The notes: a model not told the origin generated them from the sequence alone. A stretch of 12,905 bases of DNA from Alphaproteobacteria bacterium (GCA_024408895.1 JAKSUO010000020.1:1-12905); one strand, 5' to 3'; shown: positions 1 through 6,824, numbered from the stretch's first letter. A program made the numbers and translations.

Positions 1-65
1 TCTCAATACAATAAATTTTTACAACTTTTTGAAAACAATGTTTTTTATTATTTTCAAACACGAAT

Positions 66-239
66 CTAATTTAAAAGCGGTAGAATATACATATAAACCG
101 CATAGCCAAGTGCGCCTAAAACAGCAAACGTCATAATGTAAAAAGGCAGTTTAATCAAAAATTTGAAAAAGCCGAATATCAACAAGAGACCGAGGATACC
201 AATACCTAAAACCGTCATATCCATATTCCCAAAATCCAT
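66..239 (-). CDS. Small two-helix membrane protein, 57 aa
   Basis: An uninterrupted 57-codon frame starts MDFGNMDMTV and ends YILPLLN before a TAG stop. A good ribosome binding site (AGGAG, in + orientation CTCCT near 247-251) sits 8 bases before the ATG, which makes this a credible gene despite its size. The product is almost entirely hydrophobic. Residues about 9-28 and 33-55 look like two membrane-spanning helices joined by a short basic turn (FKFLIK), so an inner-membrane hairpin protein is expected. It lies 63 bases downstream of nth on the same strand, but a promoter-like pair between them suggests it can be transcribed alone. I do not recognise the family and propose no function. An AT-rich imperfect inverted repeat (28-39 with 47-58) lies just after the stop but lacks a clear T-tract. 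Confidence 0.7.
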   Translation of the reverse strand: MDFGNMDMTVLGIGILGLLLIFGFFKFLIKLPFYIMTFAVLGALGYAVYMYILPLLN

Positions 240-262
240 AAAATTTCTCCTATATATCCGCT

Positions 263-292
263 ATTGTAATCAGTGTAATATTTTTTTGTAAA
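263..292 (-). promoter_or_regulatory. Possible promoter for the 57-aa membrane protein
   Basis: On the minus strand TTTACA (287-292) and TACAAT (263-268) are separated by 18 bases. They stand in the gap between nth and the small membrane protein, about 24 bases before its start codon. The region is AT-rich, so chance matches are likely; this is inferred from sequence only. Confidence 0.35.
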
Positions 293-302
293 AAGTAAAT
301 CA

Positions 303-941
303 TTAATTTGTGATTTTATCTTTGCAATGGCAATAGTCTTTTATGGGACATTGTTGACAAAGGGGTTTTTGCGCTTTGCAAATATAGCGTCCAAACAAAA
401 CAAGCCAATGATTGGTGTTAATCACCATTTCTGTCGGCAGCACTTTCATTAAGTCGTTTTCAACTTCCAACGGCGTCTTACCGTGGCTGAAGTCCAAACG
501 GTGCGCAATACGCATAACATGGGTATCTACGGCTAATGTCGGTTCTTTGTACCACACATTCATCACAACATTTGCCGTTTTACGGCCGACACCGGCTAAG
601 GTGGTTAAAATATCGCGATTGGCGGGAACTTCACCGCTAAAATTTTCGGTTAGTTGTTGACTCATCAAAATGATGTTTTTGGCTTTATTGTTAAACAGCC
701 CGATTGTTTTTATATAGTTTTTGAGTTTATCTTCGCCGAGAGCGAGCATTTTTTGCGGAGTGTCAACAATTTTGAACAATGCTTCCGTAGCCTTATTCAC
801 GCCTTTATCTGTACTTTGCGCTGACAGCATAACGGCAACAAGCAATGTATAGGGGTTATGAAAATGTAATTCGCATTGCGGATTAGGGTTTTCGTTTTGA
901 AAAATCCGCATAATTTTCAAAATTTCATTTTGCGGCCGCAT
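303..941 (-). CDS. nth: Endonuclease III (DNA glycosylase/AP lyase)
   Basis: This is a base-excision repair enzyme that removes oxidised pyrimidines from DNA and nicks the abasic site by beta-elimination. At 212 aa it matches the usual length of about 210. The helix-hairpin-helix reads LAGVGRKTA at residues 115-123, with K121 in the place of the catalytic lysine. The catalytic aspartate is D139 in VDTHVMR. The C-terminal [4Fe-4S] ligands C188, C195, C198 and C204 show the exact C-x6-C-x2-C-x5-C spacing, so the enzyme looks intact. The ATG overlaps the TGA stop of tsaD by one base (TGATG), so translation is probably coupled and both come from the tsaD promoter. Family assignment is secure. Confidence 0.96.
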   Translation of the reverse strand: MRPQNEILKIMRIFQNENPNPQCELHFHNPYTLLVAVMLSAQSTDKGVNKATEALFKIVDTPQKMLALGEDKLKNYIKTIGLFNNKAKNIILMSQQLTENFSGEVPANRDILTTLAGVGRKTANVVMNVWYKEPTLAVDTHVMRIAHRLDFSHGKTPLEVENDLMKVLPTEMVINTNHWLVLFGRYICKAQKPLCQQCPIKDYCHCKDKITN

Positions 942-2017
942 CAGGCTTTCACTCCGCCGGCACCCGGTGCTTTCGGGGCAGATTCATCCAACGGCCAGCG
1001 TGGTCGCGGCTTAAAATCAAGCGAATTGGTGTAACATTTGCGAAAACGTTCCAATCCGGCCCAAGCTACCATAACACCGTTATCCGTGCAAAAACGAATC
1101 GGCGGTGCGGCAAAAGTTAAGTCATAACGGGAGGCTAAAGTTTTTAAGGCGGAACGCAAATAAGTGTTGGCTGCGACACCGCCGGAAACAACTAAATCCT
1201 GCCCTTGCGGATATTTTTGTTTAAAGTATTTAATTGCCGCTTCCAGTTTCTTGACCAAACAATCGGTAGCTGTTGTTTGAAAACAGGCGCATATATCGGC
1301 AGTATCTTGTTTAGACAATAAGGCGTGTTCAAGAATGCCGTCCGGTGAATAAGATTCAACAATTTTGCGCACGGCGGTTTTTAAACCGGAAAATGATAAA
1401 TTGCAGTCACCTGAATTTATAAGCGGATGTGGTAAAGTAAAGCGCGAATCGTCACCGGTTGACGCCAATTTTTCAATCATCGGACCGCCCGGATACCCGA
1501 GATTGAGCATTTTTGCCACTTTATCAAAGGCTTCGCCGGCTGCGTCATCAATGGTTGTGCCTAAACGTTCGTATGAGCCGACATCTTTGACGACCAATAT
1601 CTGACAATGGCCGCCGGAAACTAACAGTAATAAATATGGAAAACAAATATCATTGGCAATTCTGGCACATAAAGCGTGAGCTTCCAAGTGATTAACTGCC
1701 ACAAAAGGCTTGTTTAAGGCCAAAGATAGGGCCTTAGCTGTCATTACGCCGACAACAACACCGCCGATGAGTCCGGGACCGGCAGATGCGGCAACGGCAT
1801 CTATATCCTTTAAGTTAATATGTGCGCGTTGCAAACAGACGGATATAATTTCATCCACATGTTCCAGATGTGCGCGTGCGGCAATTTCCGGCACAACTCC
1901 GCCGTATTGTTTGTGTTCTTCCTGTGATTGCAGCGCTTCACCTAAAATTTCTTTACTGTCGTTTACAATAGCGGCACCGGTATCATCGCAACTGCTTTCT
2001 ATTCCCAAGACAATCAT
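941..2017 (-). CDS. tsaD: tRNA N6-threonylcarbamoyladenosine transferase subunit TsaD
   Basis: TsaD transfers the threonylcarbamoyl group from threonylcarbamoyl-AMP to A37 of ANN-decoding tRNAs, together with TsaB and TsaE in the cytoplasm. The 358-aa product begins MIVLGIESSCDDT, the ASKHA-type phosphate loop of the family. It carries the metal-binding pair H110 and H114 (NHLEAH), SGGH at 134-137, GYPGGP at 174-179 and the late metal ligand D312 in CTDNG. It is slightly longer than the E. coli protein because of a Pro/Ala/Gly-rich tail. It is the first gene of a minus-strand unit and overlaps nth by one base. The ribosome binding site is weak, with GGGAA immediately before the ATG. Divergent from it is a Mic60-like gene, a neighbourhood known from alphaproteobacteria. 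Confidence 0.96.
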   Translation of the reverse strand: MIVLGIESSCDDTGAAIVNDSKEILGEALQSQEEHKQYGGVVPEIAARAHLEHVDEIISVCLQRAHINLKDIDAVAASAGPGLIGGVVVGVMTAKALSLALNKPFVAVNHLEAHALCARIANDICFPYLLLLVSGGHCQILVVKDVGSYERLGTTIDDAAGEAFDKVAKMLNLGYPGGPMIEKLASTGDDSRFTLPHPLINSGDCNLSFSGLKTAVRKIVESYSPDGILEHALLSKQDTADICACFQTTATDCLVKKLEAAIKYFKQKYPQGQDLVVSGGVAANTYLRSALKTLASRYDLTFAAPPIRFCTDNGVMVAWAGLERFRKCYTNSLDFKPRPRWPLDESAPKAPGAGGVKA

Positions 2018-2060
2018 TTATTTCCCAATCGTGTTTATTAATATCTTTAAACTGTTTCTT

Positions 2061-2088
2061 TTTATAAATATATGCAGTATATTTCCAA
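2061..2088 (-). promoter_or_regulatory. Possible tsaD promoter
   Basis: On the minus strand TTGGAA (2083-2088) and TATAAA (2061-2066) are 16 bases apart. They lie in the 98-base gap between tsaD and the divergent Mic60-like gene. A promoter for the plus-strand gene must lie in the same gap, but I could not choose one among several AT-rich candidates. Confidence 0.3.
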
Positions 2089-2115
2089 GTAATGTCAAGA
2101 AAAAGGATACAAGAT

Positions 2116-3147
2116 ATGGCTAAAAATAATAAACAGGTTGCAGAAAACTATAACGAAAACGCAGAAAATGATGATATTCGGTTTGCGGAAAAAAAGGAAA
2201 CATTTGCCGATAAGGTTAAGCATAAACTGATAATGTTGTTGGTAATTGTCGGTATATGCGGTGTGGTCTGGTTGGCGGTAAAAAATTCACTAAAAAGTTA
2301 TTCTTCGGCACAAAACGATGTTGAGGTCATCAACAGCCTGACAGAAAGGGTTTCTTTGTTAGAAAAAAAAGTTGCCGAATTAAAAAATTTGGTGAATGGT
2401 CTTTCGTTTGAAGATGGTATCTCAGAAGACGAATTGGAGCAGAGAATCGGCGCTTTAAAGTCCGATATAACACAGCTTGTGTCTGAAAACTTGCAAAATT
2501 TGACGGCGCAGGAAGGCGAAAATACCGAAAAAAATGCAATGGTTACAACAACCGCCGCAGAAAAAATGCCTCAAGAAATGTTGTTGGCTAACGGGGCAAT
2601 CATGGTGCGTGATTTGGCGGAAAAAGGTTTGTCTTTTTCTTATGAGGCCGAAGTTTTAAATATTTTGGCGCAAGGAAATGTTCCGGCAGAAGAATATGCT
2701 AAAACGGTGCAGAAATATGCCGCTTCCGGCGTGAAAGGAAAAAATAATCTTATTGCCGCTTTTAACCGTTTTTACGCTTCGCTCAATTCATCAAAATTTG
2801 TAACTTTAAATGAAAAAAATGTGGTGCGCGAATCGGTGCCGCAAACTTGGGATGAAAAACTGTGGGCACGGATTAAAAAACTGATTATTCGCAAGAAGAA
2901 AAAGCAGTTACCTGTATTCTTGCCAAAAGATGATGCGGTTTATGAAGCCGTTAACGACGGAAAATTGGCGGAGGCTTTAGCTGCTATCAGAACCGATGCA
3001 AAATATACCGAAATCAGTAGTCCGTTTTTGGAACAGTGGCAAGCTCAGGTACAATCTTATTTGGATTTTGAACAAGCAATATCAGGTTTGATTATGAATT
3101 CACTGGCAAATATTCATCTTAAGGAAATGGAGCATAATCAGGACTAA
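2116..3147 (+). CDS. Mic60/mitofilin-like inner membrane protein (COG4223 type)
   Basis: I chose the ATG at 2116 (MAKNNKQ, 343 aa) because AAAAGGA sits 8 bases upstream; an in-frame ATG at 2092 would place that site inside the gene. The layout is a charged cytoplasmic N-terminus (1-37), one membrane helix (about 38-56), a coiled coil (about 66-130), a low-complexity linker, and a helical C-terminal half from about 155. The C-terminal half has the pattern I associate with COG4223 proteins: a G-NVP segment (187-190), a W-containing basic stretch before 'F-PKDDAVYEAV', and an A-E-AL-A-I...W-A-V helix run. Alphaproteobacterial Mic60 shapes intracytoplasmic membranes and contacts the outer membrane; in many genomes it lies near tsaD and hem genes. 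tsaD is adjacent here but no hem genes are seen. Assignment rests on architecture and neighbourhood, not on an alignment. Confidence 0.6.
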   Translation: MAKNNKQVAENYNENAENDDIRFAEKKETFADKVKHKLIMLLVIVGICGVVWLAVKNSLKSYSSAQNDVEVINSLTERVSLLEKKVAELKNLVNGLSFEDGISEDELEQRIGALKSDITQLVSENLQNLTAQEGENTEKNAMVTTTAAEKMPQEMLLANGAIMVRDLAEKGLSFSYEAEVLNILAQGNVPAEEYAKTVQKYAASGVKGKNNLIAAFNRFYASLNSSKFVTLNEKNVVRESVPQTWDEKLWARIKKLIIRKKKKQLPVFLPKDDAVYEAVNDGKLAEALAAIRTDAKYTEISSPFLEQWQAQVQSYLDFEQAISGLIMNSLANIHLKEMEHNQD

Positions 3148-3148
3148 A

Positions 3149-4549
3149 ATGACTGAAAATCTAAAATTTTTGTGGAAAAATTTTTATGCCGATGTGCCGG
3201 GGCAACTTGAAAAAATCGGCAATGTTAAGAGTGTGGCAACAGCCTTTAATACCAATATTGACGCTGTTTTGAAAGTCAGCGGTCAGCGCATACGAGAGTT
3301 GGCGCAACAAGTTGGACTAACGCAAGAAGATTTGGCAGATACAAAAACAAATATTTTGACGCCAAAAGATGTTGTGCGAGGTATCATTAAGTGTTTCAAA
3401 AAGGGAATTGCCGAAGAATGGGTATGCGAAAATTCAGAAACTTACCAATGGATGCGGCAAAATTTGGGATATGATCGTTTGCAAATGGGCGGACAGGGCG
3501 GTATCATTGCCAATTTGATGGCTGTTATTGGAGTGCAAAAGGTTTTGGTGCATACAAATTCGCATCCGGCTTTACAAGCGGCACAATTTCTAGCGGCAGA
3601 TAATTTATTCGGGTTTGATGAAAATGGTGTTTTGAAAAAGGCTGCCAATATCAATCGGCCGGCCGAAGATGCCATGATTCACTGGATACTTGAGTTTGAT
3701 GGCGGTGATGCGTTTGAGATTTTTGGTGAAACAATACATTGTCCGAAATCAAATCGTTTTATTGCTACTTATGATCCGGCAAACAGCACTTTTAAAACGG
3801 ATGATACTTTTATTAAATATCTGACCGAGAAAGGTTATGATTATCTGTTCTTATCAGGTTACAGCAATTTGCTAATGGTGCGTGGCGGAGTTGGTAAAAT
3901 TATGCAAAGTGCCGAACAAATTAAAGAATGGCGTTTGGCAAATCCCAAAGGAGTTATACATTTGGAACTGGCGTCCACGCAAGACATTGATGTCCGCCGT
4001 GCGATTATTGAATATATAGCGCCTCTTGCGGATTCTGTCGGTATGAATGAGAGAGAAACTCTTGATTCACTTCATATTGTTGATGCGGATATGTATAATC
4101 GCGTTTGCAATCAGGAATTGACGGCACCGCTGTTGTTTGAAATTATTGTCAAACTAAAGCGGATTATCAAAATACCACGACTTCAGCTGCATATGTTCGG
4201 CTTGTATGTTACGGTGCAGGACAAATGTTTTAAGGTTTCACCTAAAGCCGGCAAAAAAGGGATGATGTTGGCTGCGACATTGGCTGCGTCAAAGTGTGCT
4301 AAGGGAAATCTGGACACGAGTGATAATATACTATGGTCACATGGTCTTGAAGTTGCCGATAAAAGTTTGGAGGCATTGCATCAGTTGGCAGTGTATTTGA
4401 ATAATGATACTTTACTTTTAAGCGGTATTGCCGAATATGCCGGTTATGATGTTATTGCCGTGCCGACGATTTTAATTGATAAACCGTTGACGCTGGTTGG
4501 TATGGGTGATACGATTTCTTCGGTGTCATTGGTTGGTGCGCAAGATTAA
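3149..4549 (+). CDS. ADP-dependent sugar kinase (glucokinase/phosphofructokinase family)
   Basis: The 466-aa product resembles the ADP-dependent kinases of the ribokinase fold, which use ADP rather than ATP to phosphorylate glucose or fructose 6-phosphate. Visible family features are the N-terminal AFNTNIDAV (32-40, sugar-binding NxxD), a glycine-rich MGGQGG segment (113-118), HLELAS (271-276), VGMNERE (297-303) and the C-terminal GMGD (451-454), whose D454 should be the catalytic base. Length fits the family (about 450-490). It starts one base after the stop of the Mic60-like gene, with AGGA of that gene's last codons serving as ribosome binding site, so the two are probably co-transcribed. 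A strong bidirectional terminator follows. Substrate preference (glucose or fructose 6-phosphate) cannot be read from the sequence. The family is best known from archaea and eukaryotes and is sporadic in bacteria. Confidence 0.85.
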   Translation: MTENLKFLWKNFYADVPGQLEKIGNVKSVATAFNTNIDAVLKVSGQRIRELAQQVGLTQEDLADTKTNILTPKDVVRGIIKCFKKGIAEEWVCENSETYQWMRQNLGYDRLQMGGQGGIIANLMAVIGVQKVLVHTNSHPALQAAQFLAADNLFGFDENGVLKKAANINRPAEDAMIHWILEFDGGDAFEIFGETIHCPKSNRFIATYDPANSTFKTDDTFIKYLTEKGYDYLFLSGYSNLLMVRGGVGKIMQSAEQIKEWRLANPKGVIHLELASTQDIDVRRAIIEYIAPLADSVGMNERETLDSLHIVDADMYNRVCNQELTAPLLFEIIVKLKRIIKIPRLQLHMFGLYVTVQDKCFKVSPKAGKKGMMLAATLAASKCAKGNLDTSDNILWSHGLEVADKSLEALHQLAVYLNNDTLLLSGIAEYAGYDVIAVPTILIDKPLTLVGMGDTISSVSLVGAQD

Positions 4550-4568
4550 AAAACTTTGCTTTGCCAAT

Positions 4569-4597
4569 AAAAAAACGCGCCGGAAAGCGCGTTTTTT
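4569..4597. terminator. Bidirectional intrinsic terminator between convergent genes
   Basis: The arms ACGCGC (4575-4580) and GCGCGT (4587-4592) flank a six-base loop. They are preceded by a run of A and followed by a run of T, so the hairpin has a T-tract when read from either strand. It lies between the convergent ADP-kinase and CarD genes and should end both transcripts. Confidence 0.9.
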
Positions 4598-4616
4598 GTG
4601 TAAAGAGTACTTGCTA

Positions 4617-5138
4617 TTATGAAACAGCTCTTTCTTTAGAAAGAATATCGGCGAGTTTTGCATTGGCTTCTTCCAAGCTGCAATTATTATAAACCGATAC
4701 TTCGCTGGCCAAACGTTCAATGGCTTGCTCATATATTTGGCGCTCACTGTAAGATTGCTCAGCCAAATTTTCACTGCGATATAAATCTCGGATAACTTCC
4801 GCAATAGCAACCGGATTGCCGGAATTAATTTTATTTTCATATTCTTGCGCACGCCGCGACCACATAACTTTACGTATTTTGGCTTTGCCTTTCAATGTTT
4901 CAAAAGCCTCTGCCATGGTCTTTTCATCGGAAATTTTGCGCAAACCGACATTGGTAATCTTAGCTGTCGGGATACGCAAAGTCATTTTATCTTTAGCAAA
5001 ATTAACAACCAAAAGCTCTAATTCCGAACCGGCGATAGTTTGCTTTGTTATGTCCGCAACCTTGCCGACACCATGTGTCGGATAAACAACATATTCCCCT
5101 GCATTAAAGGTGATAGTCGGCAATTTTTTTATACTCAT
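4617..5138 (-). CDS. CarD/CdnL-family RNA polymerase-binding transcription regulator
   Basis: The 173-aa protein starts with the CarD_CdnL_TRCF beta-barrel that binds the RNA polymerase beta subunit: FNAGEYVVYPTHGVGKV (11-27), followed by LLVVNFAKDKMTLRIP and VGLRKIS to about residue 70. The C-terminal half is helical. It contains MWSRRAQEYENKI (92-104), where W93 matches the conserved tryptophan that wedges into the upstream edge of the promoter bubble in characterised CarD proteins. Such proteins stabilise open complexes, often at rRNA and growth-related promoters. The ribosome binding site is strong (AGAGAGGAA, about 6 bases before ATG). It is monocistronic: a terminator follows it and more than 300 bases without genes precede it. 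Length is typical. It lacks helicase domains, so it is not Mfd. Confidence 0.93.
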   Translation of the reverse strand: MSIKKLPTITFNAGEYVVYPTHGVGKVADITKQTIAGSELELLVVNFAKDKMTLRIPTAKITNVGLRKISDEKTMAEAFETLKGKAKIRKVMWSRRAQEYENKINSGNPVAIAEVIRDLYRSENLAEQSYSERQIYEQAIERLASEVSVYNNCSLEEANAKLADILSKERAVS

Positions 5139-5226
5139 TCCAATTCCTCTCTGATAATTATTTTTTCACGACAAAGGCAAATATATCACATTTTTTACCC
5201 TAAATCCAGAACTTTTTTGTAAATTT

Positions 5227-5260
5227 TTGTAATAAGAAAACTCTGCGTTTTACGCGGGGG
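5227..5260 (+). repeat. 15-base motif plus hairpin, like the IS200 left end
   Basis: TTGTAATAAGAAAAC at 5227-5241 recurs exactly at 12218-12232, at the left end of the IS200-family element. In both places it is followed at once by a hairpin. Here the arms CTCTGCG (5241-5247) and CGCGGGG (5253-5259) enclose a TTTTA loop, with two G-T pairs. The hairpin sequence itself differs from that of the IS. It may be a decayed solo end, or a coincidence in AT-rich DNA. Confidence 0.35.
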
Positions 5261-5276
5261 TATCTTTTTTTAATAA

Positions 5277-5414
5277 TGTCATCCTGTCACTCTTGCCTGT
5301 TAGGGCGAGAGCCTCACGCAATCCGGCACCGGTGCAAAGCCGATGGAGATTCTCCCCGCAATTGCATTGCGTGAAGAATGACAAGGAAAATGTTACACTC
5401 GGTGAAGAATGACA
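5277..5414. repeat. Palindromic intergenic repeat-like element with a duplicated end
   Basis: The element opens with TGTCATCCT (5277-5285) and closes with AGAATGACA (5375-5383), imperfect inverted ends. Nested within are CACGCAAT (5315-5322) against ATTGCGTG (5366-5373), the perfect palindrome GCACCGGTGC (5326-5335) and GGAGATTCTCC (5345-5355). GTGAAGAATGACA is repeated directly at 5371-5383 and 5402-5414. It is richer in G and C than its surroundings. Such cruciform-capable units with 'TGTCAT...ATGACA' ends are usually dispersed multicopy intergenic repeats. Copy number cannot be seen here. Confidence 0.6.
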
Positions 5415-5441
5415 GTACTATATCTACTTGTAATTAAACCT

Positions 5442-5475
5442 AAAAAAAGCGCCTTATGACAAGGCGCTTTTTTTT
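5442..5475. terminator. Bidirectional intrinsic terminator after the zauP-zapA unit
   Basis: AAGCGCCTT (5447-5455) and AAGGCGCTT (5461-5469) form a perfect 9-bp stem with a five-base loop. It has an A-run on the left and a T-run on the right, so it works in both directions. On the minus strand it directly follows, and slightly overlaps, the stop of the 82-aa ORF. Confidence 0.9.
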
Positions 5476-5722
5476 AATTTTGAGTTTTTTTTACATCCAA
5501 GTAAACACTGTATTTCCAGTAGCTCATTTTCAGAACTGATAGTATTTCTTCCCCTACAAGGTTAAACTCCTTCTTGAGAAGAATCTCGCGAAGGAATTCC
5601 GTGTCATGTTCTGTGAGTTGACGGCATAGTGCATACACCCCTCTCACAGACAGATGACATCCTGACTCTACAAAAATTTTGTAAAGTTCAAATGTCAGAT
5701 TTTTCTGGGCGCCTAGAGCCAT
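5474..5722 (-). CDS. Unrecognised 82-aa protein downstream of zapA, possibly a gene remnant
   Basis: The frame begins MALGAQKN and ends KKTQN, with the terminator touching its stop. I recognise no family or motif. It reads as a soluble, mostly helical protein rich in Leu and Glu with two Cys. AAAGAG 4-9 bases before the ATG is a weak ribosome binding site. The same frame stays open for 27 codons before this ATG, back to a TGA inside the last codons of zapA. That stretch reads like protein (ACEEDKKEVLGRWRTYCESK) but has no ATG, GTG or TTG. Codon choice (CTC, CTT, GGG, AGG, AAG, GAG) differs from the AT-ending codons of neighbours, suggesting foreign origin. It may be a real small gene or the tail of one that lost its start. 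Confidence 0.5.
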   Translation of the reverse strand: MALGAQKNLTFELYKIFVESGCHLSVRGVYALCRQLTEHDTEFLREILLKKEFNLVGEEILSVLKMSYWKYSVYLDVKKTQN

Positions 5723-5798
5723 AGACTCTTTGCTTTCGCAATAAGTCCTCCAACGCCCAAGTACTTCCTTCTTGTCCTCTTCACAGGCATTTTTGAGA

Positions 5799-6113
5799 TT
5801 ATTTCAAATTATTTATCAAACCGACAATGCGCGATACTTGCCCGTCTATTTGTTTAGCCATATCCGAATCGGCTGTGTTAAAAGCAGAAGTCGGAACGCA
5901 AGCCGATTGATTTTTGATATCTTCCAATTCATCAGCCAGCAGTAAGCCAATCATTGCCAACATCATGTTTTCATTAACAGGGCCGATGCGTGAAGAAAGT
6001 ATTTTGGCTTTTTCGTCCAAAATGTGTGAAAGTTTAATGATGTGCGCTTCCTGTCCGTCATCACAGGCAATGGCGTATTCGCGTTTATCAATTGTTATTG
6101 TCACTCGTCCCAT
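5799..6113 (-). CDS. zapA: Cell division protein ZapA
   Basis: ZapA is a small cytoplasmic protein that binds and bundles FtsZ filaments at the division site. The 104-aa product has the family's N-terminal beta segment (MGRVTITIDKREYAIACDDGQEAHI, in parts) followed by a long helix with 'LADELEDIK' around residues 58-66, the dimer/tetramer coiled coil. Length is typical (about 100-110). Its ATG lies inside the last codons of the upstream coiled-coil gene (26-base overlap), with only a weak purine-rich AAAAGAAA before it, so translation is probably coupled. The overlap with an upstream coiled-coil gene matches the zauP-zapA arrangement described in Caulobacter. In several proteobacteria ssrS lies next to zapA; here the 6S candidate is about 6 kb away. 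Confidence 0.88.
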   Translation of the reverse strand: MGRVTITIDKREYAIACDDGQEAHIIKLSHILDEKAKILSSRIGPVNENMMLAMIGLLLADELEDIKNQSACVPTSAFNTADSDMAKQIDGQVSRIVGLINNLK

Positions 6114-6747
6114 TTTCTTTTAACACCCTTTCTAATCTGGCGACAACATCGTCAATGTTCTCGGTTGTTTGTGAAATTGTTTGTTGCATTTCAGAGATCA
6201 TCTGTTCGTTTTCCTGATATTTACGGAGCAAATCTTCTTTTTGTTTAACTTCTTCATTTAGTCGTGCTTCAATTTCCGTAACGGCATTGTTGTTGGCCGA
6301 AGAACTGTTTTCCAGCTCATTGACACGCAATTCGGTAATTTTAAGCTTTTCGGTAAGAGTTTTGTTTTGGGCAAAAGATTCTTCCAATTGGGTTTTACGG
6401 TTCGTCAGCGCCGTGTTTAAATTTTGTATTTCTGTTTGCAGACCGTTTATTTTTGTGTTGCGTGCATCAAGTTCATTTTGCAATGTTTGAATCTTGTCCT
6501 GAGCGTCTGTGTTGGCGCGTGCGTTTTCTAGCTCTTTATTTAACGAGTTATAATTTTCTTGCAATGTTGAAATTTGATTTTGCAGTTCTTCAACTTTTTT
6601 CTTGGCGGCGGCTTTGGAATTTTTTTCCTGTGACAGAACTTGCGCAAATTGATTGCGTTGATTTTGAATGACTTTAACCAATTCTTCAATGGCGTTATTC
6701 AGCCTATTTAAAGAATCTTGACTTTGATTTAATGTCTGCATTTCCAT
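6088..6747 (-). CDS. ZauP-like coiled-coil protein encoded upstream of zapA
   Basis: I take the ATG at 6747 (MEMQTLNQ, 219 aa) because AAGGAAAG lies 7 bases before it; the longer reading to 6768 would need a TTG start that precedes this site. Nearly the whole protein, about residues 10-210, is a heptad-rich coiled coil with many Gln, Asn, Glu and Lys, ending in a polar NGTSDNNN tail. There is no signal peptide or membrane helix. In Caulobacter the coiled-coil protein ZauP is encoded directly upstream of zapA, binds ZapA and helps focus the Z-ring. Position, overlap and architecture fit that role. Coiled coils resemble one another by composition, so the assignment rests mainly on synteny. This protein is longer than I would expect for ZauP. 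Confidence 0.65.
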   Translation of the reverse strand: MEMQTLNQSQDSLNRLNNAIEELVKVIQNQRNQFAQVLSQEKNSKAAAKKKVEELQNQISTLQENYNSLNKELENARANTDAQDKIQTLQNELDARNTKINGLQTEIQNLNTALTNRKTQLEESFAQNKTLTEKLKITELRVNELENSSSANNNAVTEIEARLNEEVKQKEDLLRKYQENEQMISEMQQTISQTTENIDDVVARLERVLKENGTSDNNN

Positions 6748-6824
6748 AAAAACACTTTCCTTTATCAAAAAACGAATGTATAATATAACAAGTTAATCAT
6801 ATTGGTAGCATAAAGAATATTAAA

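Larger units (their letters stand above)
5139..5473. other. Gene-free intergenic region upstream of carD
   Basis: No credible coding frame is visible on either strand. The region holds the carD leader (no promoter pair I would defend), a 15-base motif plus hairpin matching the layout of the IS200 left end (5227-5260), a palindromic repeat-like element (5277-5383), a partial second copy of its end (5402-5414), and a bidirectional terminator (5442-5475). Confidence 0.7.

Noticed and set aside
2092..2115. Earlier in-frame ATG for the Mic60-like gene
   Set aside because: The only good ribosome binding site (AAAAGGA) lies inside this extension and serves the ATG at 2116.
5040..5222. Plus-strand frames antisense to carD (4816-5085, 5040-5222)
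   Set aside because: They mirror the carD codons or AT-rich leader, without initiation signals or protein-like composition.
5277..5414. tRNA or other cloverleaf RNA
   Set aside because: There is no T-arm consensus or acceptor stem. The inverted repeats are nested rather than arranged as a cloverleaf.
6748..6768. Upstream TTG start for the ZauP-like gene
   Set aside because: The ribosome binding site AAGGAAAG lies between this TTG and the ATG at 6747.
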